Shown: in pieces, positions 8,803-17,427 of the stretch
Position numbering within the stretch: position 1 is the first letter of the stretch
Layout of the letters: the number at the start of each line of letters is the position of its first letter
Assembly (NCBI RefSeq): GCF_004217175.1
Contig: NZ_SHKI01000005.1
Location: forward strand, 1 to 64,000
DNA: 64,000 nt
Direction: 5' to 3'
Source of the DNA: Leucobacter luti
GTDB lineage: Bacteria; Actinomycetota; Actinomycetes; Actinomycetales; Microbacteriaceae
Notes under the pieces: generated by a model
Databases searched by the model: none
Seen by the model: the letters and a program-made list of their open reading frames with translations, nothing else
Told to the model about the DNA's origin: nothing
Position numbers and translations under genes: made by a program

Positions 8803-9275
8803 GCGCCCGCGTCCGCGCCGTGATCGGCGTCTCCATCATGAGCGTGCTGCTCGCGCTGTACTTCGTGTTCGCGGGGATCCGCGCGATTGGCCTGCTGAGC
8901 TCCGGCGAGGTGCTGCCGATCGTGATGGGCGTTGCCATGCTGATCCTGCCCCTGATCGGCGTGTGGGCGCTGCTGCGCGAACTGCAGTTCGGCCGCGAGT
9001 CGACGCGCCTGGCCGACGAGCTCGGCACGGCCGGGCTGATGCCTGAAGAACCCGTGTCGACGCGACCCTCCGGGCGCCCCGTGCGCGAGGACGCCGATGC
9101 GGCGTTCCCGAAGTATCGGGCCGAGGTTGAGGCGGCCCCCGAGTCGTGGCAGGCGTGGATGCGTCTCGGCATTGTGTACGACGCATGTGGTGACCGAAAA
9201 CGCGCAAGAGCAGCGATACGCGAAGCAATTGGGCTCAAAAAGAACGAAATCAGTGGAATAACTCCGAAGGATTAG
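8799..9275 (+). CDS. Small membrane protein with TPR-like tail
   Basis: 158 residues. Two hydrophobic segments lie near residues 8–28 and 38–60. A cytosolic tail ends in AFPKYRAEVEAAPESWQAWMRLGIVYDACGDRKRARAAIREAI, which reads like one tetratricopeptide helix pair. The GTG start overlaps the dapB stop by four bases, implying translational coupling. I recognise no named family. The last ~40 bases are unusually AT-rich and run into the putative promoter of the next gene. Confidence 0.75.
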   Translation: MSARVRAVIGVSIMSVLLALYFVFAGIRAIGLLSSGEVLPIVMGVAMLILPLIGVWALLRELQFGRESTRLADELGTAGLMPEEPVSTRPSGRPVREDADAAFPKYRAEVEAAPESWQAWMRLGIVYDACGDRKRARAAIREAIGLKKNEISGITPKD

Positions 9276-9301
9276 GGAAAACCCAGTTGCGTGCATAGAC
9301 T
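9272..9301 (+). promoter_or_regulatory. Putative promoter of APC permease gene
   Basis: TTAGGG (9272–9277), an 18-bp spacer and TAGACT (9296–9301). It would give a 5' leader of roughly 35 nt before the ATG at 9343. The −35 match is weak. Confidence 0.35.
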
Positions 9302-9342
9302 CGATGCCCGAACGCCAGGGATCGGGGCCAGGATGACCCCGG

Positions 9343-11010
9343 ATGGATTCCAGCGCGGAATCACCTGTAGCCGACGATGCGCAACACCTCGCGCCAGAAA
9401 GCACGGTTGTCATGGCCAAATATGACCTCAACGCTCCCGAGCCACGAACTCGCACGCTTGATTCGGTCACCGGAATCAGCAAGAAGGGGCTCCCCTCGGG
9501 AACCGTGGGGGTCATGGGCGCCCTCGTGATCGGGCTCTCGGTGTGCGCCCCGGCGTACACCCTGACCGCCGCGGTGGGTCCTGCTGCCGCGGAGGTCGGG
9601 TACCAGACTCCCGCGATCTTCCTCATGGGCTTCATTCCCATGCTGCTCGTCGCGCTGGGATACCGCGCGCTGAACTCGGCGATGCCCGACTCGGGAACCT
9701 CGTTCACGTGGGCGACTCGCGCGTTCGGCCCGTGGGTGGGCTGGATGGCCGGCTGGGGCCTCATCGCCGCGACCGTGCTCGTGCTCTCAAACCTCGCGGG
9801 GATCGCGGTTGAGTTCCTGTTCCAGTCGATCAGCATCATCGCCGACAACCCGGCGATCGCGGAGATCTCGGACAATAAGTTCATCAACATCCTGGTCTGC
9901 CTGTGTTTCATGGCGGTCGCGACGTTCATCTCGTACCGCGGCATGACCTCCACGAAGATCTTCCAGTACATCACCGTCATCTTCCAGATGGCCATCATGG
10001 TGTGGTTCATCGTCGCAATGTTCGTGGGCGCCGGGGATCCCGCCAACGAGGCCGGGCGCATGCCCGAGCTCTCCTGGTTCAACCCGCTCGAGGTCGACAG
10101 TTTTAGCGCGTTCGCCGCCGGCATTGCCGTGTCGATCTTCGTCTACTGGGGCTGGGACACCGTGCTCACGATGGGCGAGGAGACGAAGCCGTCGAAGGGT
10201 CGCCTCTCGACCGAGAGCAAGGCCGCGATGATCCTCGTCTTCATCCTCGTGGTGCTCTACGTCGGCACCGCGGCGGCCACCGTCGCCTACGCCGGCCTCG
10301 GCGACACCGGCACGGGGCTCAACAACCCGTCGATCGCGGAGAACGTGTTCGCCGCGCTCGCGCACCCGGTCATGGGGCCCGCCGCGATCCTGCTCTCGCT
10401 CGCGATCCTTGTGAGCGCGATGGCCTCGATCAACTCGACCGCGATCTCGCCGGCGCGCACGCTGCTCGCGATGTCGCACTACGGCGCCCTGCCGCCCGCG
10501 ATCAAGAAGATCCACCCGAAGTACAAGTCCCCGTACGTGGCGCTCCTGCTGTCCTCGGTCGTCGCCTCGGTGTTCTACGCGATCATGCGCTTCATCAGCG
10601 AGGACGTCCTCTGGGACACGATCACCGCCCTTGGCATGATGGTGTGCTTCTACTACGGGATCACCGCGCTCGCGAGCCCGTGGTACTTCCGTCGCACGGC
10701 GTTCAAGGAGGGCTTCGGCGCGGTCATGTCGAAGTTCGTGTTCCCCGGCCTGGGCGGCATCCTGCTGCTGATCGTGTTCGTGCAGACCACGGTCGACAGC
10801 ATGGACCCGGCATTCGGTTCGGGGAGCAACGTCGGCGGCATCGGCCTCGTGGGGATCATCGGCGTCGTGGTGCTCGGCCTCGGCGTGGTGCTCATGATCC
10901 TGCAGTCGCGCTCCACCCCCGGGTTCTTCCGCGGCGAGGTGCTCGCGAAGGCGGACGCCGAGTCTGACACCTCGGCGATGCCCGTGTTCGACGACGGGCT
11001 CGGTTCCTAA
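9343..11010 (+). CDS. APC-superfamily amino acid/amine permease
   Basis: 555 residues with about 12 hydrophobic segments from residue 55 on. The family hallmark is in the first helix (GALVIGLSVCAPAYTLTAAVG). Later landmarks are WATRAFGPWVGWMAGWG, a WGWDTVLTMGEETK stretch and a short acidic C-terminus. It should import an amino acid or amine by cation symport or exchange; the substrate cannot be read from sequence. A second ATG at 9412 (MAKYDLNAPEPRTRTLDS) would shorten the tail by 23 residues and is a credible start. Neither site has a good ribosome site. It is monocistronic, closed by the hairpin at 11036. Confidence 0.88.
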   Translation: MDSSAESPVADDAQHLAPESTVVMAKYDLNAPEPRTRTLDSVTGISKKGLPSGTVGVMGALVIGLSVCAPAYTLTAAVGPAAAEVGYQTPAIFLMGFIPMLLVALGYRALNSAMPDSGTSFTWATRAFGPWVGWMAGWGLIAATVLVLSNLAGIAVEFLFQSISIIADNPAIAEISDNKFINILVCLCFMAVATFISYRGMTSTKIFQYITVIFQMAIMVWFIVAMFVGAGDPANEAGRMPELSWFNPLEVDSFSAFAAGIAVSIFVYWGWDTVLTMGEETKPSKGRLSTESKAAMILVFILVVLYVGTAAATVAYAGLGDTGTGLNNPSIAENVFAALAHPVMGPAAILLSLAILVSAMASINSTAISPARTLLAMSHYGALPPAIKKIHPKYKSPYVALLLSSVVASVFYAIMRFISEDVLWDTITALGMMVCFYYGITALASPWYFRRTAFKEGFGAVMSKFVFPGLGGILLLIVFVQTTVDSMDPAFGSGSNVGGIGLVGIIGVVVLGLGVVLMILQSRSTPGFFRGEVLAKADAESDTSAMPVFDDGLGS

Positions 11011-11035
11011 CCGGCCACGGCCCGAACGAACTGCG

Positions 11036-11101
11036 CGCCCCGCGTGCGCAACATGTGCAGTGTTTCAGATGAAACGCAGCACATGTTGCGCACGCGGGGC
11101 G
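11036..11101 (+). terminator. Very long hairpin after APC permease
   Basis: A perfect 22-bp inverted repeat (11036–11057 with 11080–11101). The loop itself folds on: TTTC/GAAA and flanking pairs extend the stem to about 30 bp with one A·A mismatch and one G·T pair, closing on AGAT. GTTTTCG follows, so it can act as a terminator. It is far longer than the other terminators here. Confidence 0.75.
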
Positions 11102-11187
11102 TTTTCGTCGTATGAGCACAGGTGGGGGTCCACACGTGACATAGGATCGTCGGACACTGTTCGAGCACGGGGAAGCAGGACGAATCA

Positions 11188-12126
11188 GTGCGCGCGAATC
11201 AAACGGATCTGTCGATCGCCACAGCGGCCTTCTACCTCGCTGGTGCGGTCTTCGCGGCGCTGAACGCCTCCGTGTTTCGCTACTCGGAGGCTCCGCGCCC
11301 GGATCTTGTGGTGATCGCGATCGCCTGCGTGGTCGCGGGCGGCGGGGTGCTGGCACTCGGGCGCCGGTTTTCGACGCGGTTCGCTGGCGCGCTGATGATC
11401 GGCGCGCTGCTCGTGGTGGTGCCGTCGGCACTCACCACGCCGGACGCGTTGCGCGCGTTCAACATGGGGCTGCTCTTCTTCCCGTACATCCTCTACCTGG
11501 TGTGGTTCTTCCCGCTCTGGTTCGCGCGCACACTGAGTTACACGTGGATGGCGACCTACATCGTGCTCATGCTCTCGCGGTTCGGCGACGAGGTGGCGAC
11601 CGTGCTGATGACGCTCGCGGTCACGGGCCTCCTCGCGGGGGAGCTGATCGGGAGGTTTAAGGCGCGCCTTGAACGAACCTCGATCACCGACCCGCTGTGC
11701 GACGTGTGGAACAAGCGGGGTTTCGAGCGCCTCCTGGGCCCGGCGGTCACCGCAGCGCAGCGCAGCGGGCAGCCGCTGTCGCTGCTGTATCTCGATCTCG
11801 ACGACTTCAAACGGGTGAACGACGCGCACGGCCACGCGGCGGGGGACCGGGTCTTGCAGGAGTTCGCGCGCGCCGTGCGGGATCACTCGCGGCCGCAGGA
11901 CGTGTTTGCGCGGTTTGGCGGCGACGAGTTCGTGCTGCTCACGATCGACGCGAACGCGGAGCAGGCGCTGGCGGCGGGGGAGCGGCTGCGGCGGCAGATT
12001 CCGGATCCGGGCTGGTCGTTTGGCGTGTCAGAGTGGCGGCGCGGCGAGTCTCCCGAGGCGTTCATCTCCCGCGCGGATCTCCTGATGCTGAACGAAAAAC
12101 ACGAGCGGAAGCGCGCCCGATCGTAG
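11188..12126 (+). CDS. Membrane diguanylate cyclase (GGDEF)
   Basis: Makes c-di-GMP from two GTP. 312 residues: about five or six transmembrane helices in residues 12–150, then a GGDEF domain with the exact catalytic motif GGDEF at 245–249 and the substrate segment [21 protein letters not shown] at 236–239 lies five residues before the motif, the canonical inhibitory I-site, so product feedback is expected. [13 protein letters not shown] replaces the usual DPLTGLxNRR. No EAL, HD-GYP or PilZ gene is nearby. TAGGAT at 11142–11147 is a possible −10 and would leave a leader of about 35–40 nt. The GTG start has a modest purine-rich site upstream. Confidence 0.92.
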   Translation: MRANQTDLSIATAAFYLAGAVFAALNASVFRYSEAPRPDLVVIAIACVVAGGGVLALGRRFSTRFAGALMIGALLVVVPSALTTPDALRAFNMGLLFFPYILYLVWFFPLWFARTLSYTWMATYIVLMLSRFGDEVATVLMTLAVTGLLAGELIGRFKARLERTSITDPLCDVWNKRGFERLLGPAVTAAQRSGQPLSLLYLDLDDFKRVNDAHGHAAGDRVLQEFARAVRDHSRPQDVFARFGGDEFVLLTIDANAEQALAAGERLRRQIPDPGWSFGVSEWRRGESPEAFISRADLLMLNEKHERKRARS

Positions 12127-12181
12127 CTCAGCGCGCGGTGGTCGCTGTGGCGACACGGAGCCGAATGTCGGACCCCGCGGG

Positions 12182-12187
12182 TACACT
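12182..12187 (+). promoter_or_regulatory. −10-like TACACT, leaderless spacing
   Basis: TACACT ends six bases before the thyA GTG at 12194. No ribosome site lies between. Confidence 0.5.
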
Positions 12188-12193
12188 CAAGAT

Positions 12194-13003
12194 GTGACTG
12201 CGAACTCGATTCCCACCCCCTACGAGGACCTGCTGCGCGAGGTCTACGAGCACGGCGACCCGAAGTCTGACCGCACCGGCACGGGCACGCGCAGCCTGTT
12301 CGGTCGGCAGATCCGGTTTGACCTCGCCGAGTCGTTCCCGCTCATCACCACGAAGCGTGTGCACTTCAAATCTGTCGCCGTCGAGCTGCTGTGGTTTCTG
12401 CGCGGCGAGGGCAACACCGCGTTCTTGAAGGAGCACGACGTCACGATCTGGGACGAGTGGGCCGACGAGAACGGCGACCTCGGCCCCGTCTACGGCGTGC
12501 AGTGGCGCTCGTGGCCCACGCCGTCGGGCGAGCACATCGACCAGATCGCGCAGGTCATTGAACAGATCCGCGCCACCCCAGACTCGCGCAGGCTCATCGT
12601 GTCCGCGTGGAACGTCGCCGACATCGGCGACATGGCCCTCGCGCCCTGCCACGCGTTCTTCCAGTTCTACGTTGCAGACGGCAAGCTGTCGTGCCAGCTC
12701 TACCAGCGCTCGGCCGACATGTTCCTCGGCGTGCCGTTCAACATCGCCTCGTACGCGCTGCTGACACTCATGGTGGCGCAGCAGACGGGGCTGGAGCCCG
12801 GCGAGTTCGTGTGGACCGGCGGCGACTGCCACATCTACGACAACCACGTGGAGCAGGTCGAGCGGCAGCTGTCTCGCGAGCCGTTCCCGTACCCGAAGAT
12901 CGCGATCCGCAAGGCGGATTCGATCCTCGACTACACCCTCGACGATTTTGAGGTGCTTGACTACCAGCACCACCCCGGGATCAAAGCGCCGGTGGCGGTG
13001 TGA
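12194..13003 (+). CDS. thyA: Thymidylate synthase
   Basis: Makes dTMP from dUMP with methylene-THF and yields dihydrofolate. 269 residues, the usual length. The nucleophile is Cys152 in [12 protein letters not shown]. The dUMP/folate region [23 protein letters not shown] and the [12 protein letters not shown] segment are intact. The downstream DHFR gene overlaps it (GTGTGA), the classic coupling that recycles the dihydrofolate. The GTG start gives [17 protein letters not shown], as in relatives. Confidence 0.97.
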   Translation: MTANSIPTPYEDLLREVYEHGDPKSDRTGTGTRSLFGRQIRFDLAESFPLITTKRVHFKSVAVELLWFLRGEGNTAFLKEHDVTIWDEWADENGDLGPVYGVQWRSWPTPSGEHIDQIAQVIEQIRATPDSRRLIVSAWNVADIGDMALAPCHAFFQFYVADGKLSCQLYQRSADMFLGVPFNIASYALLTLMVAQQTGLEPGEFVWTGGDCHIYDNHVEQVERQLSREPFPYPKIAIRKADSILDYTLDDFEVLDYQHHPGIKAPVAV

Positions 13004-13539
13004 GCGGTGCGGCATCACCCGGCCCCAGGGTAGGGCTGATCTGGGCGCAGGCCGCGAACGGCGTGATTGGCCGCGACGGGGCGATGCCGTGGCACCTCCC
13101 CGGCGACCTGGCGCACTTCAAGCGCACCACGCTCGGCGCGCCGGTGATCATGGGGCGTCGCACGTGGGAGTCGCTGCCCGAGCGGTTCCGGCCGCTGCCG
13201 GGCCGGGAGAACATCGTGGTCACCCGCAACCCCGAGTGGTCGGCTGTGGGAGCCAGCGTTGTGACCTCGCCGGGCGAGGCGATCGCCCGCGCGAGCGCTC
13301 CGGCCTCGGGGCCGGCGCCCGAGTGGGTGTGGGTCATGGGCGGGGGAGAGCTCTACCGGCAGGCACTGCCGCTCGCCGACCGCCTGGAGATCACCGAGAT
13401 CGCTGCCGAGATCGACGGCGACACTCGCGCGCCTGAGGTCGGCCCCGAGTGGGTCGAGGTGCCCCGCGACGACGCCGCGGTGCACAGCGACGAGGCGGCC
13501 GGCCTCAGCTACCGCTTCGTGCGCTACGAGCGCGCGTAG
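13000..13539 (+). CDS. folA: Dihydrofolate reductase
   Basis: NADPH-dependent reduction of dihydrofolate. 179 residues, slightly longer than the common ~160. The N-terminal [32 protein letters not shown] contains the Met20-type loop and the substrate-binding acidic residue (LPGDLAHFK), followed by [12 protein letters not shown] and the NADPH segment [15 protein letters not shown]. The GTG start overlaps the thyA stop, so the two form a dTMP-cycle operon. Confidence 0.96.
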   Translation: MSGAASPGPRVGLIWAQAANGVIGRDGAMPWHLPGDLAHFKRTTLGAPVIMGRRTWESLPERFRPLPGRENIVVTRNPEWSAVGASVVTSPGEAIARASAPASGPAPEWVWVMGGGELYRQALPLADRLEITEIAAEIDGDTRAPEVGPEWVEVPRDDAAVHSDEAAGLSYRFVRYERA

Positions 13540-13641
13540 CCGGCGCTCGGGAGGGCCCGGAGGGTGTCCAGGCGACGCGCGACAGCGCGCGGAACTCGCT
13601 GGGATCGGGAGCCCGAATGAGTGAGACGGGGGTTCGTCCGG

Positions 13642-13647
13642 TAGCCT
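13642..13647 (+). promoter_or_regulatory. −10-like TAGCCT, leaderless spacing
   Basis: TAGCCT ends six bases before the dapA GTG at 13654. The intervening AGGGAA is purine-rich but abuts the start codon. Confidence 0.45.
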
Positions 13648-13653
13648 AGGGAA

Positions 13654-14631
13654 GTGGCAAATCAGGAGAATCCTTTTGGACAGGTGCTCGTCGCGCTCGT
13701 CACGCCCTTCCAGGCGGACGGCGAGGTCGATTGGGCTGCCGTAGAGAAGCACATCGATGACTGCATCGTCAGCGGCGCCGACGGCATCGTCGTCACCGGC
13801 ACCACGGGCGAGACCAGCACCCTCACGGACCCTGAGAAGATCAAGCTCGTCGAGGTCGCGAAAGCGGTCTCGGGCGGGCGCGCAAAGATCATCACCGGCG
13901 GCGGTTCAAACGAGACCGCCCACGCCATCGAGCTCTACAAGGCCAGCGAAAAGGCCGGCGCCGACGGCGTGATGATCGTCACGCCGTACTACAACAAGCC
14001 GACCCAGGCGGGTCTGCTCACACACTTCCGCATGGTTGCCGACGCGACCGATCTGCCGGTCATCCTGTACGACATCCCGGGCCGCACCGGCGTCCCGATC
14101 ACGTACGAGACGATCCTGCGGCTCGCGAAGCACCCGAACATCCTCGCGGTGAAGGACGCCAAGGGCGACTTCAGCGAGGTCAGCCGCGTGCTCAACCAAA
14201 CGGACCTGATGTACTTCTCGGGCGACGACGCGAACGTGCTGCCGCACCTCTCGATCGGCGCGACCGGGCTCATCGGCGTCACCGCGAACATTGCGGCCGC
14301 GCCGTACCGCGCGATCATCGACGCGGTCAACGCAGGCGACCTGCACACCGCGCGCGACGCGCATCAGAGCCTTGAACCGCTCGTGCGCGCCGTGATGACC
14401 CACGTTCCCGGAACCGTCGCGGCGAAGTACATCCTGCACGGTCTTGGCCGGATCGGCAGCCCGCGTGTGCGGCTGCCGCTCGTCGGCCCGGAAGAGTGGG
14501 AGGCCGCCCTCATCGAGGACGAGCTCGCACTCGTCACAGACGTCCCAGGCGTCGACCTTTCAAACTTCAGGCCGGACCGCAACGCGGCTGCCGGCGGTGC
14601 CCTGCCCCAGATTGCAGGCACCACCCGCTAA
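13654..14631 (+). CDS. dapA: 4-hydroxy-tetrahydrodipicolinate synthase
   Basis: Condenses pyruvate and aspartate semialdehyde, the first committed step to DAP/lysine. 325 residues. Seen are the pyruvate-binding GTTGETSTL loop, the catalytic-tyrosine region VTPYYNKPTQAG, and the Schiff-base lysine Lys167 in LAVKDAKGD. rnj follows after 15 bases, the usual actinobacterial dapA–rnj pair, so they are probably co-transcribed. Confidence 0.96.
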   Translation: MANQENPFGQVLVALVTPFQADGEVDWAAVEKHIDDCIVSGADGIVVTGTTGETSTLTDPEKIKLVEVAKAVSGGRAKIITGGGSNETAHAIELYKASEKAGADGVMIVTPYYNKPTQAGLLTHFRMVADATDLPVILYDIPGRTGVPITYETILRLAKHPNILAVKDAKGDFSEVSRVLNQTDLMYFSGDDANVLPHLSIGATGLIGVTANIAAAPYRAIIDAVNAGDLHTARDAHQSLEPLVRAVMTHVPGTVAAKYILHGLGRIGSPRVRLPLVGPEEWEAALIEDELALVTDVPGVDLSNFRPDRNAAAGGALPQIAGTTR

Positions 14632-14646
14632 CAAACAGGAGGCTTT

Positions 14647-16323
14647 GTGCCCAACCCCGCTTACGCACCCCCCGCCCTTGAATCGGGGACACTTCGCATT
14701 ACCCCTCTGGGCGGCCTCGGTGAGGTCGGCCGGAACATGACGGTCTACGAGATCGATGGCAAGTTGCTCATCGTTGACTGTGGTGTGCTTTTCCCCGAGG
14801 TCCAGCACCCCGGCGTGGACCTGATCCTGCCCGACATCACCAAGATTCAGCACCGGCTGAAGGATATCGTCGCGGTCGTGCTCACTCACGGCCACGAGGA
14901 TCACATCGGTGGCGTCCCGTACCTGCTGAAGATGCGGGAAGACATTCCCCTCGTGGGGTCCAAGCTGACGCTCGCGTTCGTCGAAGCGAAGCTCAAGGAG
15001 CACCGGATCCGCCCCGTCACCCGCGTGGTGGCAGCCGACGAGGAAGTGAGCTACGGTCCGTTCGACCTCGAGTTCATCGCGGTGAACCACTCCATTCCGG
15101 ACGCGCTCGCCGTGGCGATCCGCACCGACGCCGGCCTGGTGATCGGCACGGGCGATTTCAAGATGGATCAGCTGCCGCTCGACGGCCGCATCACCGATCT
15201 GCGGGCATTCGCTCGACTCGGCGAAGAGGGCGTTGACCTCTTCATGACCGACTCGACGAACGCCGATGTGCCGGGCTTCACCTCGCCCGAGAAGAACATT
15301 GGCCCCGTGATCGAGCAGGTCATCGCGAAGACCAAGGGCAAGGTCGTGGTCGCGAGCTTCTCGAGCCACGTGCACCGCGTGCAGCAGGTGCTCGACGCCG
15401 CGCAGGCGAACGGTCGCCGCGTGGTGCTGCTCGGCCGCTCGATGGTGCGCAACATGAAGATTGCCGCCGACCTCGGCTACCTCGAGGTGCCGGAGGGGGT
15501 GCTCGTCGACCTCAAGAAGAGCGGCGACATCCCCGACCACCGGATCGTGTACATGTCGACCGGTTCGCAGGGCGAGCCGATGGCAGTGCTCAGCCGCATG
15601 GTGAACCGCGAACACCAGGTCGAGGTTGGCCCGGACGACACCGTGATTCTCGCGTCCAGCCTGATCCCGGGCAACGAGACATCGGTCTACCGCGTCATCG
15701 ACGGCCTGATCAAGCTCGGCGCGAACGTGGTGCACAAGGGCAACGCGAAGGTGCACGTCTCCGGCCACGCATCCGCCGGCGAACTGCTGTACTGCTACAA
15801 CATCGTGCGCCCCAAGAACGTGATGCCGATCCACGGTGAGCACCGCATGCTCGTCGCAAACGCGGCGCTCGCGATCGAGACGGGTGTGCCGCAGAACCGC
15901 ACGGTCATCGCCGAGAACGGCACCGTCGTCGACCTGGTCGACGGCGTTGCGCGCCCGGTGGGCCAGCTCGACATCGATTTCATCTACGTCGACGGCAAGA
16001 GCGTCGGCCGCGTGACCGAGGACGACCTCCGCGATCGGCGCACGCTCGCGGAGGAGGGCTTCATCTCCGTCATCACGGTCGTGGAGACCACCCTGGGCCA
16101 GATCGTTTCCGGCCCGGACATCCACGCGAAGGGTGTTGCCGAGGAGACGCACGTCTTCGAAAAGATCAAGCCCCAGGTGGCCAAGGCCCTTGAGGACGCG
16201 ATGCGCGACGGCGTGACGGATCACCACCAGCTGCAGCAGATCGTGCGCCGCACGGTGGGCCGCTGGGTCGGAACGAAGCTGCGCCGCAAGGCGATGATCG
16301 TCCCCGTCGTGGTGGTGGTGTAG
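14647..16323 (+). CDS. rnj: Ribonuclease J
   Basis: Metallo-β-lactamase/β-CASP ribonuclease with endo- and 5'-to-3' exonuclease activity in mRNA decay and rRNA maturation. 558 residues. The zinc motif HGHEDHIGG is near residues 81–89, then GTGDFKMD, the β-CASP segment around ASFSSHVHRVQQ, and the C-terminal HVSGHASAGELL and PIHGEHRML motifs. The GTG start is supported by ACAGGAGG six to seven bases upstream. The product starts MPNPAYAPPALESGTLRITPLGGLGE, the expected N-terminus. With pnp it makes the core RNA-decay set of this window. Confidence 0.96.
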   Translation: MPNPAYAPPALESGTLRITPLGGLGEVGRNMTVYEIDGKLLIVDCGVLFPEVQHPGVDLILPDITKIQHRLKDIVAVVLTHGHEDHIGGVPYLLKMREDIPLVGSKLTLAFVEAKLKEHRIRPVTRVVAADEEVSYGPFDLEFIAVNHSIPDALAVAIRTDAGLVIGTGDFKMDQLPLDGRITDLRAFARLGEEGVDLFMTDSTNADVPGFTSPEKNIGPVIEQVIAKTKGKVVVASFSSHVHRVQQVLDAAQANGRRVVLLGRSMVRNMKIAADLGYLEVPEGVLVDLKKSGDIPDHRIVYMSTGSQGEPMAVLSRMVNREHQVEVGPDDTVILASSLIPGNETSVYRVIDGLIKLGANVVHKGNAKVHVSGHASAGELLYCYNIVRPKNVMPIHGEHRMLVANAALAIETGVPQNRTVIAENGTVVDLVDGVARPVGQLDIDFIYVDGKSVGRVTEDDLRDRRTLAEEGFISVITVVETTLGQIVSGPDIHAKGVAEETHVFEKIKPQVAKALEDAMRDGVTDHHQLQQIVRRTVGRWVGTKLRRKAMIVPVVVVV

Positions 16324-16326
16324 CAG

Positions 16327-17427
16327 GTGCTTTCGGGCTCTGATGCGGCGGCGGCTTCGGCCGTCGCCCGCATTGCATCTCCCTCAGAAACTGCCGACTG
16401 GGACGCGCTCGTCGCGGCAAATCCCGGCGGCGGTGAGGTGTGGTCGGGCGACCCCTACATGCGCGTCAAGTGCGCCGAGGGGCGGTACCGCGCGCACCAC
16501 GTGATCGTTGAACGACCGGGCGCGAGTTCCATCGCGGTCGGGGTGCTCGCCAAGCGCGTGCCGCTGCTCGGCGAGTGGTGGCACCTGCCAGCCGGGCCCG
16601 CCGGCGAGGACGCGGAGCGCGTCCTCGAAACCGCCAGCGCGGTCGCGGCGCTCGCGCGCAGTCGCGGTGCGTTCATGCTCAAGATTGAGCCGCGCACGGC
16701 GCCGGAGACCCGCGCGGCATTCCACGCTGCCGGGTACCGCGACACCGTGCGGATCATCCCCAATCCGTCAACGATCATCGTCGACGTGTCCGGGACCGAG
16801 GACGAGGTCTTCAAGCGGATCGGCAAGAAGGCTCGCAACTCGATCACGCGCGCAGCGCGCGACGGGATCGTGGTGACCCGCGTCGCCGCGAGCGACGAGC
16901 ACTGCGCGGCCCTCTTCGGCCTGCTCCAGGAGACCGCCGAGGGGCGCTTCGTGCTGCGCTCCGCGCAGTACTATCGGGCGTTCTGGCAGACCTTCGAGGC
17001 CGCACACGCCGGACAGATCTTCCTCGCGCACCGCGCGGACGAGACGGGTGAGCCGCAGCTCGTCGCCGGCGCCTTCGCCATGGGGCTCGGCGCGAAGACC
17101 ACCTACAAGGACGGCGCCTCCGTGCGCGCGAAGACTGCCTACGGCGCCTCGCACGCGCTGCAGTGGGAGGTGCTGCGCTGGGCACACGAGCGCGGCGCGA
17201 CCTCGCACGACCTGTGCGGCGCTCCGCCCTCGGACCGGGCTGACGACAAGGACCACCCGCTGCACGGTGTGGGCCAGTTCAAGCGCTCGTTCGCGCCCGA
17301 CATCACCGACTACGCTGGAGCATTCGACCTCGCACTGAAACCGCGCGCGTTTGCGCTGTGGACGAAGCTCGGCGATCGGATCGCTCGCCGGCTCTCGCTT
17401 GCCGTCCGGAAGGACCCGTACTACTAA
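16327..17427 (+). CDS. FemAB/FemX-family peptidyltransferase, copy 1
   Basis: 366 residues of the FemABX/GNAT-fold family, which uses aminoacyl-tRNA to add bridge residues to lipid II. Landmarks are EVWSGDPYMRVK near the start, KKARNSITRAARDGIVV (typical central helix), LQETAEGRFVLRSAQYYRAFW and the late HDLCGAPPSDRAD segment. It starts four bases after the rnj stop and ends on the TAATG overlap with murJ. Microbacteriaceae have B-type peptidoglycan with unusual bridges, so a bridge-forming role is likely but the amino acid is unknown. Confidence 0.85.
   Translation: MLSGSDAAAASAVARIASPSETADWDALVAANPGGGEVWSGDPYMRVKCAEGRYRAHHVIVERPGASSIAVGVLAKRVPLLGEWWHLPAGPAGEDAERVLETASAVAALARSRGAFMLKIEPRTAPETRAAFHAAGYRDTVRIIPNPSTIIVDVSGTEDEVFKRIGKKARNSITRAARDGIVVTRVAASDEHCAALFGLLQETAEGRFVLRSAQYYRAFWQTFEAAHAGQIFLAHRADETGEPQLVAGAFAMGLGAKTTYKDGASVRAKTAYGASHALQWEVLRWAHERGATSHDLCGAPPSDRADDKDHPLHGVGQFKRSFAPDITDYAGAFDLALKPRAFALWTKLGDRIARRLSLAVRKDPYY

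Noticed and set aside
11149..11164. LexA box before the GGDEF gene
   Set aside because: Only the GTTCGA half matches; the other half is at the wrong spacing.
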